NCBI RefSeq assembly: GCF_020514235.1
Contig: NZ_VTLB01000001.1
Location: forward strand, 310,001 to 374,000
Origin: Synechococcus sp. MU1617
GTDB lineage: Bacteria; Cyanobacteriota; Cyanobacteriia; PCC-6307; Cyanobiaceae
Direction: 5' to 3'
DNA length: 64,000 bases
The translations under genes were made by a program, and so were the position numbers. Below are positions 47,308-54,910 of this stretch, piece by piece. Below the pieces are notes generated by a model. It was not told the origin of the DNA and made no database searches. It saw only the letters and a list, made by a program, of their open reading frames with translations. The first letter of the stretch is position 1. The number at the start of each line of letters is the position of its first letter.

Positions 47308-47541
47308 TCAAGCTTCAGGGAAAACAACGCCGTCCTGGTCCGAGAAGCGAACAGTCCAGAGTTCTTCGTTGGTCATCAGACCGTTCTCATCCAACAGTTC
47401 TGGATGAATGGTTTTGAGGCCTGTCCGGTCCCTCGGCGCGCTGGCCACTGAGGCAGAAGACAAACGCATCACCCGAAACGCCTGCAGGAGCAAGCACGTC
47501 AAGACAATGGCGTAAGCGAGAGGGAATAAGCCAGAAAGCAC
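47308..47541 (-). CDS. DUF2973 family small membrane protein
   Basis: About 77 residues. An N-terminal membrane helix (FPLAYAIVLTCLLLQAFRV) is followed by the DUF2973 signature IHPELLDENGLMTNEELWTV, a family widespread in cyanobacteria. GTG 47541 is favoured because AAAAAGG lies eight bases upstream; a GTG at 47550 or a much longer frame from 47685 is also open. Function unknown. Confidence 0.7.
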   Translation of the reverse strand: MLSGLFPLAYAIVLTCLLLQAFRVMRLSSASVASAPRDRTGLKTIHPELLDENGLMTNEELWTVRFSDQDGVVFPEA

Positions 47542-47741
47542 AGAGCGCACCTTTTTGTAAAGAAACGTTAACCGCTGCTGATGCGAATCGTTGCGGTCGG
47601 TGCTCGGCACTGCAAAAGGGGTTCTCTGGAGAGAGTCGATCCCAGGCAGCTCTTGCCCTCGCTTGAAGTGAGGGCTCACTGTCATTCAATGCAAGCCAAA
47701 TTTCACAACCCTAGATTTTATTGATCTGCCTCTTTAGGAAA

Positions 47742-47909
47742 ATGGCTTTCGACGGGGTAGATAAGACAGCGCGTTTCATCATTGCGGCAAGGGCACGTGC
47801 AACAGCTGCCTTGGATGAAACGTCTCCAAAGCTCACGTCGCTTGAGAAAGCAATGTGGCTCAACCTGAAGAGGGGTGGACGCCCATGCAAAAACAGCAAG
47901 GCGTCATAG
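47742..47909 (+). CDS. Small hypothetical protein (55 aa)
   Basis: A 55-residue basic protein (MAFDGVDKTARFIIAARARA, SLEKAMWLNLKRGGRPCKNS). AGGA sits close upstream of ATG 47742. No family or membrane segment; moderate plausibility on composition alone. Confidence 0.4.
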   Translation: MAFDGVDKTARFIIAARARATAALDETSPKLTSLEKAMWLNLKRGGRPCKNSKAS

Positions 47910-48229
47910 GGGAAGTAATCCGAGAGTGGGGCATCTCCGGTTCATTAAAAAACTGCCCTTTCTTCAAAACCAACTAAGCCTCTTTATTTCCACCCATATT
48001 CATCTATGGGATCAGGCAACATCGGGCATCGTTCGGAGAAGGGTTCGAATTCATCGCGGCGGCAGACCAGTTTCGCAAGGATCTCCTCACGGCCAAAATC
48101 GCTTGATCAGCAGAAGATTCAATTACAACAGTCGTCAATGCACAGGCTGGTGGTGGGGTTGACATCCACAGCTGGTGATCCAACCCACTAGAAGTGGTTA
48201 AGCGGATGCCCGTCCTAAGGGTCTCCTTC

Positions 48230-48475
48230 ATGGAGGAGGCTCCAATTTCTAAACGTTCAACGCGAAGTCGGCTCACTTACAGCGGCGGAGCATCACGGAG
48301 CTACGCCGAGTCGCTGCGTTGGGGCATTAGGTGGGAAGGGCTACGCAGCAGATGGTTCAGCCGCTTTGGCCACTGGGCAGATGCAGAAAAGTGCTTGGCT
48401 CGACTTGAGCACCTCGAGCGGGAATACGCAGACGAAGTAAATGAAAGCGGCTCGCCGTCAGCCTCCACGGGCTAG
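48230..48475 (+). CDS. Small hypothetical protein (81 aa)
   Basis: An 81-residue basic protein with FSRFGHWADAEKCLARLEHL near its C-terminus, which reads as a genuine amphipathic helix. AAGG lies nine bases upstream of ATG 48230; an earlier GTG at 48194 is possible. No family recognised. The 300 bases before it (47910-48229) hold nothing I can support. Confidence 0.45.
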   Translation: MEEAPISKRSTRSRLTYSGGASRSYAESLRWGIRWEGLRSRWFSRFGHWADAEKCLARLEHLEREYADEVNESGSPSASTG

Positions 48476-49042
48476 TCGCAATGCTTAAACCTGTCTGCAT
48501 ATATCAAAAGCGCTAGTCAAAATCGCGACTTACCAAGACGTTATTAAGACAGTTGGAATGTTTGCTTTGATGCCTCGACAGGTACAAGGTGATGGTTAGA
48601 CCAATAGCAGCTCCAAGATTCCAATGCAGATCATCTGCACCGTTAACGCAGAACCGATGGGGACTCTCATCAACGACGGCAAACATCATCCATTTCGCGC
48701 TCTCGCCTGTCCACTTCAGCCTCACATGAAACAGATCCGAGCCAATAAACAGAAGGGGTAATCAGCCCTTAATTCTTTTGATTGCTTTGAAACTAAGGCC
48801 TTAGCCCGGAAGCCAAATAGACCCCATGCCGGGAATGCTGAGTTGATTGATCCCATCCGCTGCATTCGCCAACCTTCAACTGATCAGTGAGCGGAAGCCC
48901 TGAACCGAAGACAACAGGGCTTTCCTCATTCTCTCAAGAAGCCACCTGGGGAAGTCACACTCCAGGTTTTTTGTCCCCATGCAGGGGTATTGAGGAGCTT
49001 GTGTCGAATGGGAGATTGGCACAATCAAGACAGGAGGTGTTC
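48476..49042. other. Long stretch without a supported gene
   Basis: About 570 bases. A minus-strand open frame (48513-48725, 70 codons) has weak protein character (NLGAAIGLTITLYLSRHQSK) and may be a remnant. The final bases hold a strong ribosome-binding site (AGGAGGT, 49032-49038) for the next gene. Confidence 0.5.
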
Positions 49043-49213
49043 ATGACTCCGGCCTTCATTCCCAAAACTTGGACCGAAAGAACTTGCTTGAAGTGGTCTG
49101 CTGACGGCTCATTGTCGGAGCACGATCACGATGAACTGATCAAACGCCTTTGCTCTGCAGATCCAGAAATGTCTAAATCCAGAGCTTGCGGAGTTCACCA
49201 GGATGCAACCTGA
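49043..49213 (+). CDS. Small hypothetical protein (56 aa) with strong ribosome-binding site
   Basis: A 56-residue protein starting at ATG 49043 (MTPAFIPKTWTERTCLKWSA, EHDHDELIKRLCSADPEMSK). The perfect AGGAGGT four bases upstream is unusual for this genome and decides the start. No family recognised. Its 3' end overlaps the next small gene by 11 bases. Confidence 0.55.
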   Translation: MTPAFIPKTWTERTCLKWSADGSLSEHDHDELIKRLCSADPEMSKSRACGVHQDAT

Positions 49214-49331
49214 GCAAGATCTCCCCAAAATGAGCCCTCTTCTTCTGCTGATCGGCTTAGGGCTTGGGGTTTACCTCGCTATTTGGCGCAACAAGCAGGC
49301 CCTCAAAGTCAGAGCAAAGCGCAGGATTTAA
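49203..49331 (+). CDS. Small membrane protein (42 aa)
   Basis: A 42-residue peptide with one membrane helix (SPLLLLIGLGLGVYLAIW) and a basic tail ending KVRAKRRI. ATG at 49203 overlaps the preceding gene. The positive-inside tail suggests the N-terminus faces the periplasm. Upstream of the sigma factor gene. Confidence 0.5.
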   Translation: MQPEQDLPKMSPLLLLIGLGLGVYLAIWRNKQALKVRAKRRI

Positions 49332-49523
49332 CTGAGCTTCAGCTGGCTCGATCACGCTCCGCATCTTCTGCGAAGCCACGATCGCGTAATCGCGCAGCCT
49401 CCGTCGCCTTTAGTACGGCACAGGTGAAAGATGTTGAATGCAAGCAGATGTGCGGAGAAATCTGGATGGTTCTGCGATCGCTGCAGAAACACCTGCAACG
49501 ATCGCTGAATCAATGGTCGCCTC

Positions 49524-50369
49524 ATGGACTCTTTCGGCGACTATTTGCAAGAGATTGGACGGGTTCCACTACTAACGGACCAAGAGGAGATCTACTGCTC
49601 GCATCAGATCCAGGCATGGCTCCAATACGTTGGCGGACCCGAAGCCGCACCCACACAAGTTCAGCGGCGGGGCAAGCGGGCTAAGGAACGGCTGATGTCA
49701 GGCAATCTCCGCTTGGTTGTTTCCGTTTGCAAAAAAAACCTGGGGCGTGGTCTTGAGTTACAAGACATGGTCCAAGAGGGTTCTCTGGGCCTAAGCCGAG
49801 CCGCCGAAAAATTCGATGCAACCAGAGGCTACAAGTTTTCGACTTACGCCTACTGGTGGATTCGTCAGGGGCTCAACAGAGCAATCAGCCAGCAGACCAG
49901 AACGATTCGAATTCCCTCAAACCGGAGGGAGCTGCTCTCAAAAATCAAAACTGTAAGAAACCGGCTGACATTGGAGCTAGAGGACCAGCCGACGGTGCAA
50001 CAGATCTCTGATCAGTTGGACGTAACAGTGGAAGAAGTAACGAAGACCCTTGCAGACGATTTACGTACCCGCTGCTTCTCTCTCGATTCAGCACTCACAG
50101 ACGGAGGCAGAAGCCTTATGGATCTAATCGCGTCCAATGGGGACGAGCCGGAGGTGACTGATGCGGAAGAAGCAGTCCAAGCCGTACTCAGTCGGCTCAA
50201 TGAGCAAGATGCCCAAATCATTCTGATGCGCTTCTTTGAAGGACACACCCTTGCCGAGATCGGCAAAAAAATGGGTATTTCCCGGGAATGGGTTCGTCGG
50301 TTGGAGACCAGGGCGTTGTGCAACCTGCGAAGTCGGATGCAGATGACTCCAGAGTTAATTTCACGCTAA
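49524..50369 (+). CDS. Alternative RNA polymerase sigma factor (sigma-70 family)
   Basis: A 281-residue sigma factor. Region 1.2 is DSFGDYLQEIGRVPLLTDQEE, region 2 includes NLRLVVSVCKKNLGRGLELQ and YKFSTYAYWWIRQGLNRAIS (2.3-2.4), region 3 follows, and region 4 ends with ISREWVRRLETRALCNLRSR. No long region 1.1, so it is a group 2/3 type rather than the housekeeping factor. It may control stress or nutrient genes; several tiny genes flank it. Confidence 0.92.
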   Translation: MDSFGDYLQEIGRVPLLTDQEEIYCSHQIQAWLQYVGGPEAAPTQVQRRGKRAKERLMSGNLRLVVSVCKKNLGRGLELQDMVQEGSLGLSRAAEKFDATRGYKFSTYAYWWIRQGLNRAISQQTRTIRIPSNRRELLSKIKTVRNRLTLELEDQPTVQQISDQLDVTVEEVTKTLADDLRTRCFSLDSALTDGGRSLMDLIASNGDEPEVTDAEEAVQAVLSRLNEQDAQIILMRFFEGHTLAEIGKKMGISREWVRRLETRALCNLRSRMQMTPELISR

Positions 50370-50463
50370 TGAAAGACAAACTGCCACTTTCATTCGTCAA
50401 TGTTGATCTGGAGTGAGGAGCTCTTCTGCCTTTTTTCTGTATTTTCGCCCCTTACAGCGAGTC

Positions 50464-50676
50464 ATGGATCAGCGTGGAGGAGAAATTTGGTCCGAGGACC
50501 TAGCGAGAGAACTCAACAACGAGATCTCGGAGCTTCAAGCCCGAGTCGCCTTCCCCCAACACTGGAGCAGCGGAGAGCATGAGCAGCACATCGAGAAGCT
50601 TCGCCAGCTCAACTACGAAAAAAGACGCCTGAGGGATCAACCAGGTTCATCTCCTATGGAGCGAACTCATCACTGA
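50464..50676 (+). CDS. Small hypothetical protein (70 aa)
   Basis: A 70-residue charged helical protein (LARELNNEISELQARVAFPQ, HEQHIEKLRQLNYEKRRLRD) with likely coiled-coil character. ATG 50464 or an upstream GTG at 50413 could start it. Family not recognised. Confidence 0.45.
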   Translation: MDQRGGEIWSEDLARELNNEISELQARVAFPQHWSSGEHEQHIEKLRQLNYEKRRLRDQPGSSPMERTHH

Positions 50677-50677
50677 A

Positions 50678-50932
50678 AAGCTTTCGTACAAGCCTGTTGT
50701 CGCCTGGCTTGCTAATGAGCCACAGCGGCTTTACTGCCAGTTCACCAGCCATCAAGTTGACTCTCGAAATGATTTGATCTGCTTGCGCAGCTTCCATTGG
50801 CGACCACCTGATGACCCGATCCCTCAGGGGAGTCAACTGATGACACATGAAGAGGCTCTGGAGAAATGGAACAGGCTCAAGTCGATGGGCTGGAAGAAAT
50901 GTGCTGGCCCTCTGCACCGAGGCATTCTCTAG
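50678..50932 (+). pseudogene. DUF1651-family coding remnant without a normal start
   Basis: This frame encodes about 84 codons typical of the picocyanobacterial DUF1651 family: VVAWLANEPQRLYCQF, an RP-containing middle, and MTHEEALEKWNRLKSMGWKK with its GW motif, ending in TAG. Between the upstream in-frame TGA (about 50637) and the conserved start region there is no ATG, GTG or TTG. Either an unusual start is used or it is decayed. Only the last 30 codons could be made from ATG 50840. Confidence 0.5.
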
Positions 50933-50934
50933 AA

Positions 50935-51066
50935 ATGAACAACCGATTAGTGGGCTTGGTCTTCGCCGCCGGGCGACCTTGCGTAGCGGAAATAAAGGCA
51001 TATCGGCACTCACTCCATGGCCATCACCAAGCCGTCATTGCGGCGGATTTCCTGAATTACTACTGA
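50935..51066 (+). CDS. Possible tiny protein (43 aa)
   Basis: A 43-residue open frame (MNNRLVGLVFAAGRPCVAEI) beginning two bases after the DUF1651-like frame ends. Little supports it besides spacing. No family recognised. Confidence 0.25.
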   Translation: MNNRLVGLVFAAGRPCVAEIKAYRHSLHGHHQAVIAADFLNYY

Positions 51067-51250
51067 TGCCAAACCGTGAAACTGGTATCAGTGTGTGGGC
51101 GTCATGCTCGTGCCGACCCTTCTCTCATCCGGGTCAAACTGAGGTGGCAAGATGAGGGAACAGTTGGGTTAAAGCAACCTGCCCTCATCGCATCACGGGT
51201 AAGCGGCCACAGTCGAGATTTTTTTCACTGTGCAACTTGTCGATCAGAAC

Positions 51251-51442
51251 ATGACCAACAGCACTCCAAACATCGTTGCCTGGTTGGCTGAATACAAAAG
51301 ATATTTAAGCCTCGTCGCCGATGGCGCTCACGAAAAGGCTGCGGTTCTCAAACAAGAGATTGAAGAGGGTCTCAACTGGGTTGAGCTCACTTGGGATGAC
51401 CTTGAATTTGCGAATAACCCTAATCAGCCCGGGGAGCTGTAA
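51251..51442 (+). CDS. Small acidic hypothetical protein (63 aa)
   Basis: A 63-residue acidic protein (MTNSTPNIVAWLAEYKRYLS, EKAAVLKQEIEEGLNWVELT, WDDLEFANNP) that reads as a compact helical protein. ATG 51251 or GTG 51230; no clear ribosome-binding site. Family not recognised. Confidence 0.5.
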   Translation: MTNSTPNIVAWLAEYKRYLSLVADGAHEKAAVLKQEIEEGLNWVELTWDDLEFANNPNQPGEL

Positions 51443-51499
51443 TTGAGACTGAACTGGTTCATCAGCTGTGCCTATTGGCCCACTTTGAATGGGAACCAA

Positions 51500-51724
51500 T
51501 CAGGAGACTTGCTGATCTGACGTGCCCCGGAGGGCTTCCTCTTGAAGTTGCTGGACTGCACAGAGAGCTTCGTGGGCAGGCCATCCGTGACGAATCATCA
51601 GTTCGTCAATCAGGTAATCCGGAGAGTTGGATATGCGTGAATTCAGTTCCGCTACGGCCCTGTCATCCCGAGCGAGCGCATAAAGCCGAAGCGATCGCAG
51701 TTGCTGAGTGTTCGGCTGTTTCAT
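51500..51724 (-). CDS. Small hypothetical protein (74 aa)
   Basis: A 74-residue protein (MKQPNTQQLRSLRLYALARD, YLIDELMIRHGWPAHEALCA). The even helix pattern suggests a real gene. ATG 51724 is chosen over ATG 51742. No family recognised. Confidence 0.5.
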   Translation of the reverse strand: MKQPNTQQLRSLRLYALARDDRAVAELNSRISNSPDYLIDELMIRHGWPAHEALCAVQQLQEEALRGTSDQQVS

Positions 51725-51742
51725 AACAGCACTCTGCACCAT

Positions 51743-52107
51743 CAGCAGATGAGGCTCCTGGCTATCGGATGAGCAATCGATTTCCTAAGGCCTCTGCTCT
51801 GCTCTGCTCCCTCCACGCGCCAGACGGAACCGCCCATTAACCGTTGGTGACCTCTGTCGCACTCCCCTGACCAAGCGGTGCAAGCTCTGGGCACCTCCTG
51901 GCAGAAGCTGAGTGATGATTTTTCTGCCGCCAAGGAAAATCAAAGTCATGCCATGGGAGTCGATCCAGGCAATTGACCTTGCGAGTTAGATCGTTCTAAA
52001 GGCCTCTCCGCTAATGCGAATCATCAAGTAGGCACTGGAGAAATCTTGCATAAGAAGCTCCAGCCAACAGGCTCCACATCAATTCAGTGATTCTGCAAAG
52101 GAATCCA
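51743..52107. other. Spacer with decayed repeat unit
   Basis: About 365 bases with no supported gene. It contains copy 2 of the 21-bp repeat and the truncated relative of the 47-residue gene (MGVDPGN then stop, near 51953). Confidence 0.55.
51924..51944. repeat. 21-bp dispersed repeat, copy 2
   Basis: Identical to 46595-46615. Similarity continues as ATGGGAGTCGATCCAGG here against ATGGGAATCCATCCAGC in copy 1, then about 110 bases are missing before the shared ATCGTTCTAA. Confidence 0.75.
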
Positions 52108-53292
52108 TCAGGCCAAGGTCAAACCACCCACCCCGGCACAGAACAGCACCACCCGCCAGGCCGGTTGCCGCCAGCTCACCAACAACACAAACGCCACCAA
52201 CGCCAGGCTGAACTCAGCGCCACCGCGGATTCCCGTTTGCCAGACGGGTTGAAACAAGGCCGCCAGCAGGATGCCCACCACCGATGCATTGATGCCAAGC
52301 AGGGCACGACGCATCGGAGCCAATCGGCCCAGATCACTCCAGAAGGGCAAGAGCCCGCCAATCAACAAGAACGAAGGAAAAAAGAGAGCGATGAGCGCCA
52401 TCAGAGAACCGGCGATGCCCTGAAGCCCAGGCTGCAGATCAAAGCCAAGAAAGGCCGCGAAGCTGAACATCGGCCCCGGCACCGCCTGAGCGGCGCCATA
52501 CCCCGCAAGGAACTGCTGCAGGTCGATCCAACCGTTGGGCACCAGCGCTTGCTCCAGCAAAGGGAGCACCACATGGCCACCACCAAACACCAAGGCACCC
52601 GTGCGCAGGAATCCACTGAGCTGCTGCACCAGCAGCGGCCTGGCCTCAGCGGAAAGCCAGGGCAGAGCCACGAACAGCAGCACTACACAGGCCAGCAACC
52701 CCAGCGCCACCGAGCGCTGCAATGGAACCACGAGACGTTCAGGCGCCAATGGCTCCAGTTCTGGCGGCTTCAGAGCACAAAACCCCACCAGGCCACCAAG
52801 CAGCAGGGCCAACAGCTGAGCCCAGACGCGTGGCACCAACAGCACCAGCACAGCTGCCGCCACCATCAAGCTGGCCCGCTGCCGATCGGGAGCCAGTTTG
52901 CGCTGCAGGCCCAGAACGGCCTGGGCCACCACAGCCACAGCCGCCACCATCAAGCCATGCACCCAGCCCCCGTCCATCCAGGTGGGATGGGACGAGAGCA
53001 GCGACGCCGCCAGCACCATCAACACGGCGGAGGGCAAGGTGAACCCCGCCCAGGCCGCCAGCCCTCCAAGCCAACCGGCCCGCATCAGCCCCAGACCCAT
53101 GCCCACCTGGGAACTCGAAGGACCGGGCAACAGCTGACAGAGCCCAACGAGATCGGCGTAGGCCTCAGCTGTAATCCAACGCTCCCGCTGCACAAAGCGC
53201 TCGTGGAAGTAACCGAGATGGGCCACGGGGCCTCCGAAGGAGGTCAGCCCCAACACGAAGAACTGAACAAACACCTGCAGCGGCCTGGGCAT
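52108..53292 (-). CDS. chrA: Chromate transporter ChrA (full length)
   Basis: A 394-residue CHR-family transporter with both homologous halves. The N-terminal half has FFVLGLTSFGGPVAHLGYFH and LCQLLPGPSSSQVGMGLGL; the C-terminal half has FLRTGALVFGGGHVVLPLLE and AVPGPMFSFAAFLGF. It has about ten membrane helices. ATG 53292 (MPRPLQVFVQ) is preferred. ChrA exports chromate or takes up related oxyanions. It begins 13 bases after the ACR3 stop, likely in one operon. A half-length paralog lies at 33240. Confidence 0.92.
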   Translation of the reverse strand: MPRPLQVFVQFFVLGLTSFGGPVAHLGYFHERFVQRERWITAEAYADLVGLCQLLPGPSSSQVGMGLGLMRAGWLGGLAAWAGFTLPSAVLMVLAASLLSSHPTWMDGGWVHGLMVAAVAVVAQAVLGLQRKLAPDRQRASLMVAAAVLVLLVPRVWAQLLALLLGGLVGFCALKPPELEPLAPERLVVPLQRSVALGLLACVVLLFVALPWLSAEARPLLVQQLSGFLRTGALVFGGGHVVLPLLEQALVPNGWIDLQQFLAGYGAAQAVPGPMFSFAAFLGFDLQPGLQGIAGSLMALIALFFPSFLLIGGLLPFWSDLGRLAPMRRALLGINASVVGILLAALFQPVWQTGIRGGAEFSLALVAFVLLVSWRQPAWRVVLFCAGVGGLTLA

Positions 53293-53305
53293 CACGCTGC
53301 TCCTC

Positions 53306-54316
53306 TCAGGCAGGGAACAGGCGTTGGTTCCGATTGGCAATCGCCACCAGCGACAGCATCACTGGAACCTCCACCAGCACACCAACAACCGTGGCCAATG
53401 CAGCCCCGGAGTTCAAACCGAACAGGCTGATTGCCACCGCAACCGCCAACTCAAAAAAGTTGGACGCGCCGATCATGGCCCCAGGTGCCGCAATCGATCG
53501 CGGCTGGCCTGCTGAGCGCATCCAAAACGCTGTGATCCAGAAGATCAGATAGGTCTGGAGGATGAGAGGAATGGCGATTAAGACGATGGCCAGCGGATTG
53601 GCCAGGATCGCCTGGGCCTGCACCATGAACAGCAGCAACACGGTGGCGATCAAGGCGCCAATCGCCAGGGGCTTAAGCCGCGTCTCCAACCGCTCAATCC
53701 GGCGGGCACTTCTCAAACTCACCCTCGTCAACCACCCGGCCACTAGGGGAACCACGACGAACAGCCCAACCGCCGTAAGCATCGTGTCCCAAGGCACCAA
53801 CACCTCCGAAACCCCCAGAAGAAGCGCCGCAATCGGAGCGAAGGCGAACACCATGATCACGTCGTTCAACGCGACCTGCACCAGGGTGTAGTTGGGATCG
53901 CCGTCGCTAAGGCGACTCCACACAAACACCATCGCCGTACAAGGAGCGACCCCGAGAAGAATCATCCCGGCCACGTACTCCTGGCCGACGGCTGCCGGGA
54001 TCCACGCAGAAAACACGCCACGGATGAACAGCCAGGCAAGGGCTGTCATGGTGAAGGGCTTGATCACCCAGTTCACGACAGCTGTCACCAACAGCCCCCG
54101 TGGCTGCTGGCGAATCGCTCCGATGGAGGAGAAGTCGACCGCCAGCATCATCGGGAAAATCATTCCCCAGATCAGAACCGCGATCGGCAGGTTGATCCCC
54201 AGAGTCTCCAGGGCTGCGATGCTTGCCGCCGCATCAGGAAAAAAAGCGCCGAGGCCAACCCCAGCCACGATCGCCAGGGCGATCCAGACAGAGAGATAGC
54301 GCTCGAAGAGACCCAT
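53306..54316 (-). CDS. arsB: Arsenite efflux transporter, ACR3 family
   Basis: A 336-residue membrane protein of the BART superfamily with ten helices. The conserved cysteine in [20 protein letters not shown] is the arsenite ligand in ACR3 transporters, and [19 protein letters not shown] follows. An ArsR-type palindrome lies 6-23 bases upstream of the ATG. No arsR or arsC gene is in the window. ChrA is directly downstream, joining two oxyanion resistances. Confidence 0.92.
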   Translation of the reverse strand: MGLFERYLSVWIALAIVAGVGLGAFFPDAAASIAALETLGINLPIAVLIWGMIFPMMLAVDFSSIGAIRQQPRGLLVTAVVNWVIKPFTMTALAWLFIRGVFSAWIPAAVGQEYVAGMILLGVAPCTAMVFVWSRLSDGDPNYTLVQVALNDVIMVFAFAPIAALLLGVSEVLVPWDTMLTAVGLFVVVPLVAGWLTRVSLRSARRIERLETRLKPLAIGALIATVLLLFMVQAQAILANPLAIVLIAIPLILQTYLIFWITAFWMRSAGQPRSIAAPGAMIGASNFFELAVAVAISLFGLNSGAALATVVGVLVEVPVMLSLVAIANRNQRLFPA

Positions 54317-54321
54317 TAATG

Positions 54322-54339
54322 CATCAAGAATTCTTGATG
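54322..54339. promoter_or_regulatory. Perfect palindrome matching an ArsR operator
   Basis: CATCAAGAATTCTTGATG is a perfect 18-bp palindrome. It contains ATCAA-N6-TTGAT, the form I recall for cyanobacterial ArsR operators. It sits just upstream of the ACR3 start codon, over the ribosome-binding region, so it would repress transcription until arsenite is bound by ArsR encoded elsewhere. Confidence 0.7.
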
Positions 54340-54483
54340 GAAGAACCTTACCTCCAGCAGGCTCCGATCACCGAAGGATGTGCTTTGGAATACACGGCCA
54401 ACATGGCTTAATTGCTCCTGAAGCCATCCACAAATTTCACTTAAACCAGCTCAGCAAAGATTATTGGTTAGTGCTCGATATCA

Positions 54484-54621
54484 ATGACTGAAAAACCACT
54501 CAGCCTATTTCCTTGGGCACTCTTGATCTTTGCGCTTGTCATACCGAACCCCTGGAAATTGGCATCCGAGCGTGCGTTCGCTGAACAAAGCGTGAGAACA
54601 GAACAATGCGCAGGCCGCTAG
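54484..54621 (+). CDS. Small membrane or exported peptide (45 aa)
   Basis: A 45-residue peptide with a hydrophobic segment (LFPWALLIFALVIPNPW) that could be a signal peptide or membrane helix, followed by a charged tail ending EQCAGR. No family or ribosome-binding site visible. The 289 bases downstream (54622-54910) hold nothing I can support. Confidence 0.35.
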   Translation: MTEKPLSLFPWALLIFALVIPNPWKLASERAFAEQSVRTEQCAGR

Positions 54622-54910
54622 TAAGCCGTGATGAACGCCTGTAGAGGCTTACCCGTCAACAGACGCGCATGGATTCTTAAGACCTCACCTCAGGAATAAT
54701 CCGAGATCAAGCGCGAGACGGACAGAAGACAGATACAACTTACCCCCTTGCTTAGGTACAGGAGTGAGTTCATTTCGTTGCGGTGAAGTGAATCGAGTGA
54801 GTGCGAGTCTTCCGCATTGAAGATTTTTTACATCCAGATCAATCACCTGCCCGTCGATGAAGTTCTGAACCTGGCTTTAGTTCATCCGACGAAGCTGGTA
54901 CGGCAGCGTT

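Noticed and set aside
47052-47417. A 121-codon plus-strand open frame across 47052-47417
   Set aside because: Overlaps the better-supported DUF2973 gene on the other strand and has an Arg/Ser-rich, low-complexity composition typical of shadow frames.
48041-48066. GGTTCGAATTC resembling a tRNA T-loop
   Set aside because: No acceptor stem, anticodon arm or CCA context can be paired around it.
52087-53430. A 447-codon plus-strand open frame opposite chrA
   Set aside because: Gln/His/Pro-rich composition is an antisense shadow of the GC-rich chrA gene, which has clear family motifs.
54790-54830. Terminator at TCTTCCGCATTGAAGATTTTTT
   Set aside because: The stem is only about five AT-rich pairs and no supported gene ends just before it on the plus strand.
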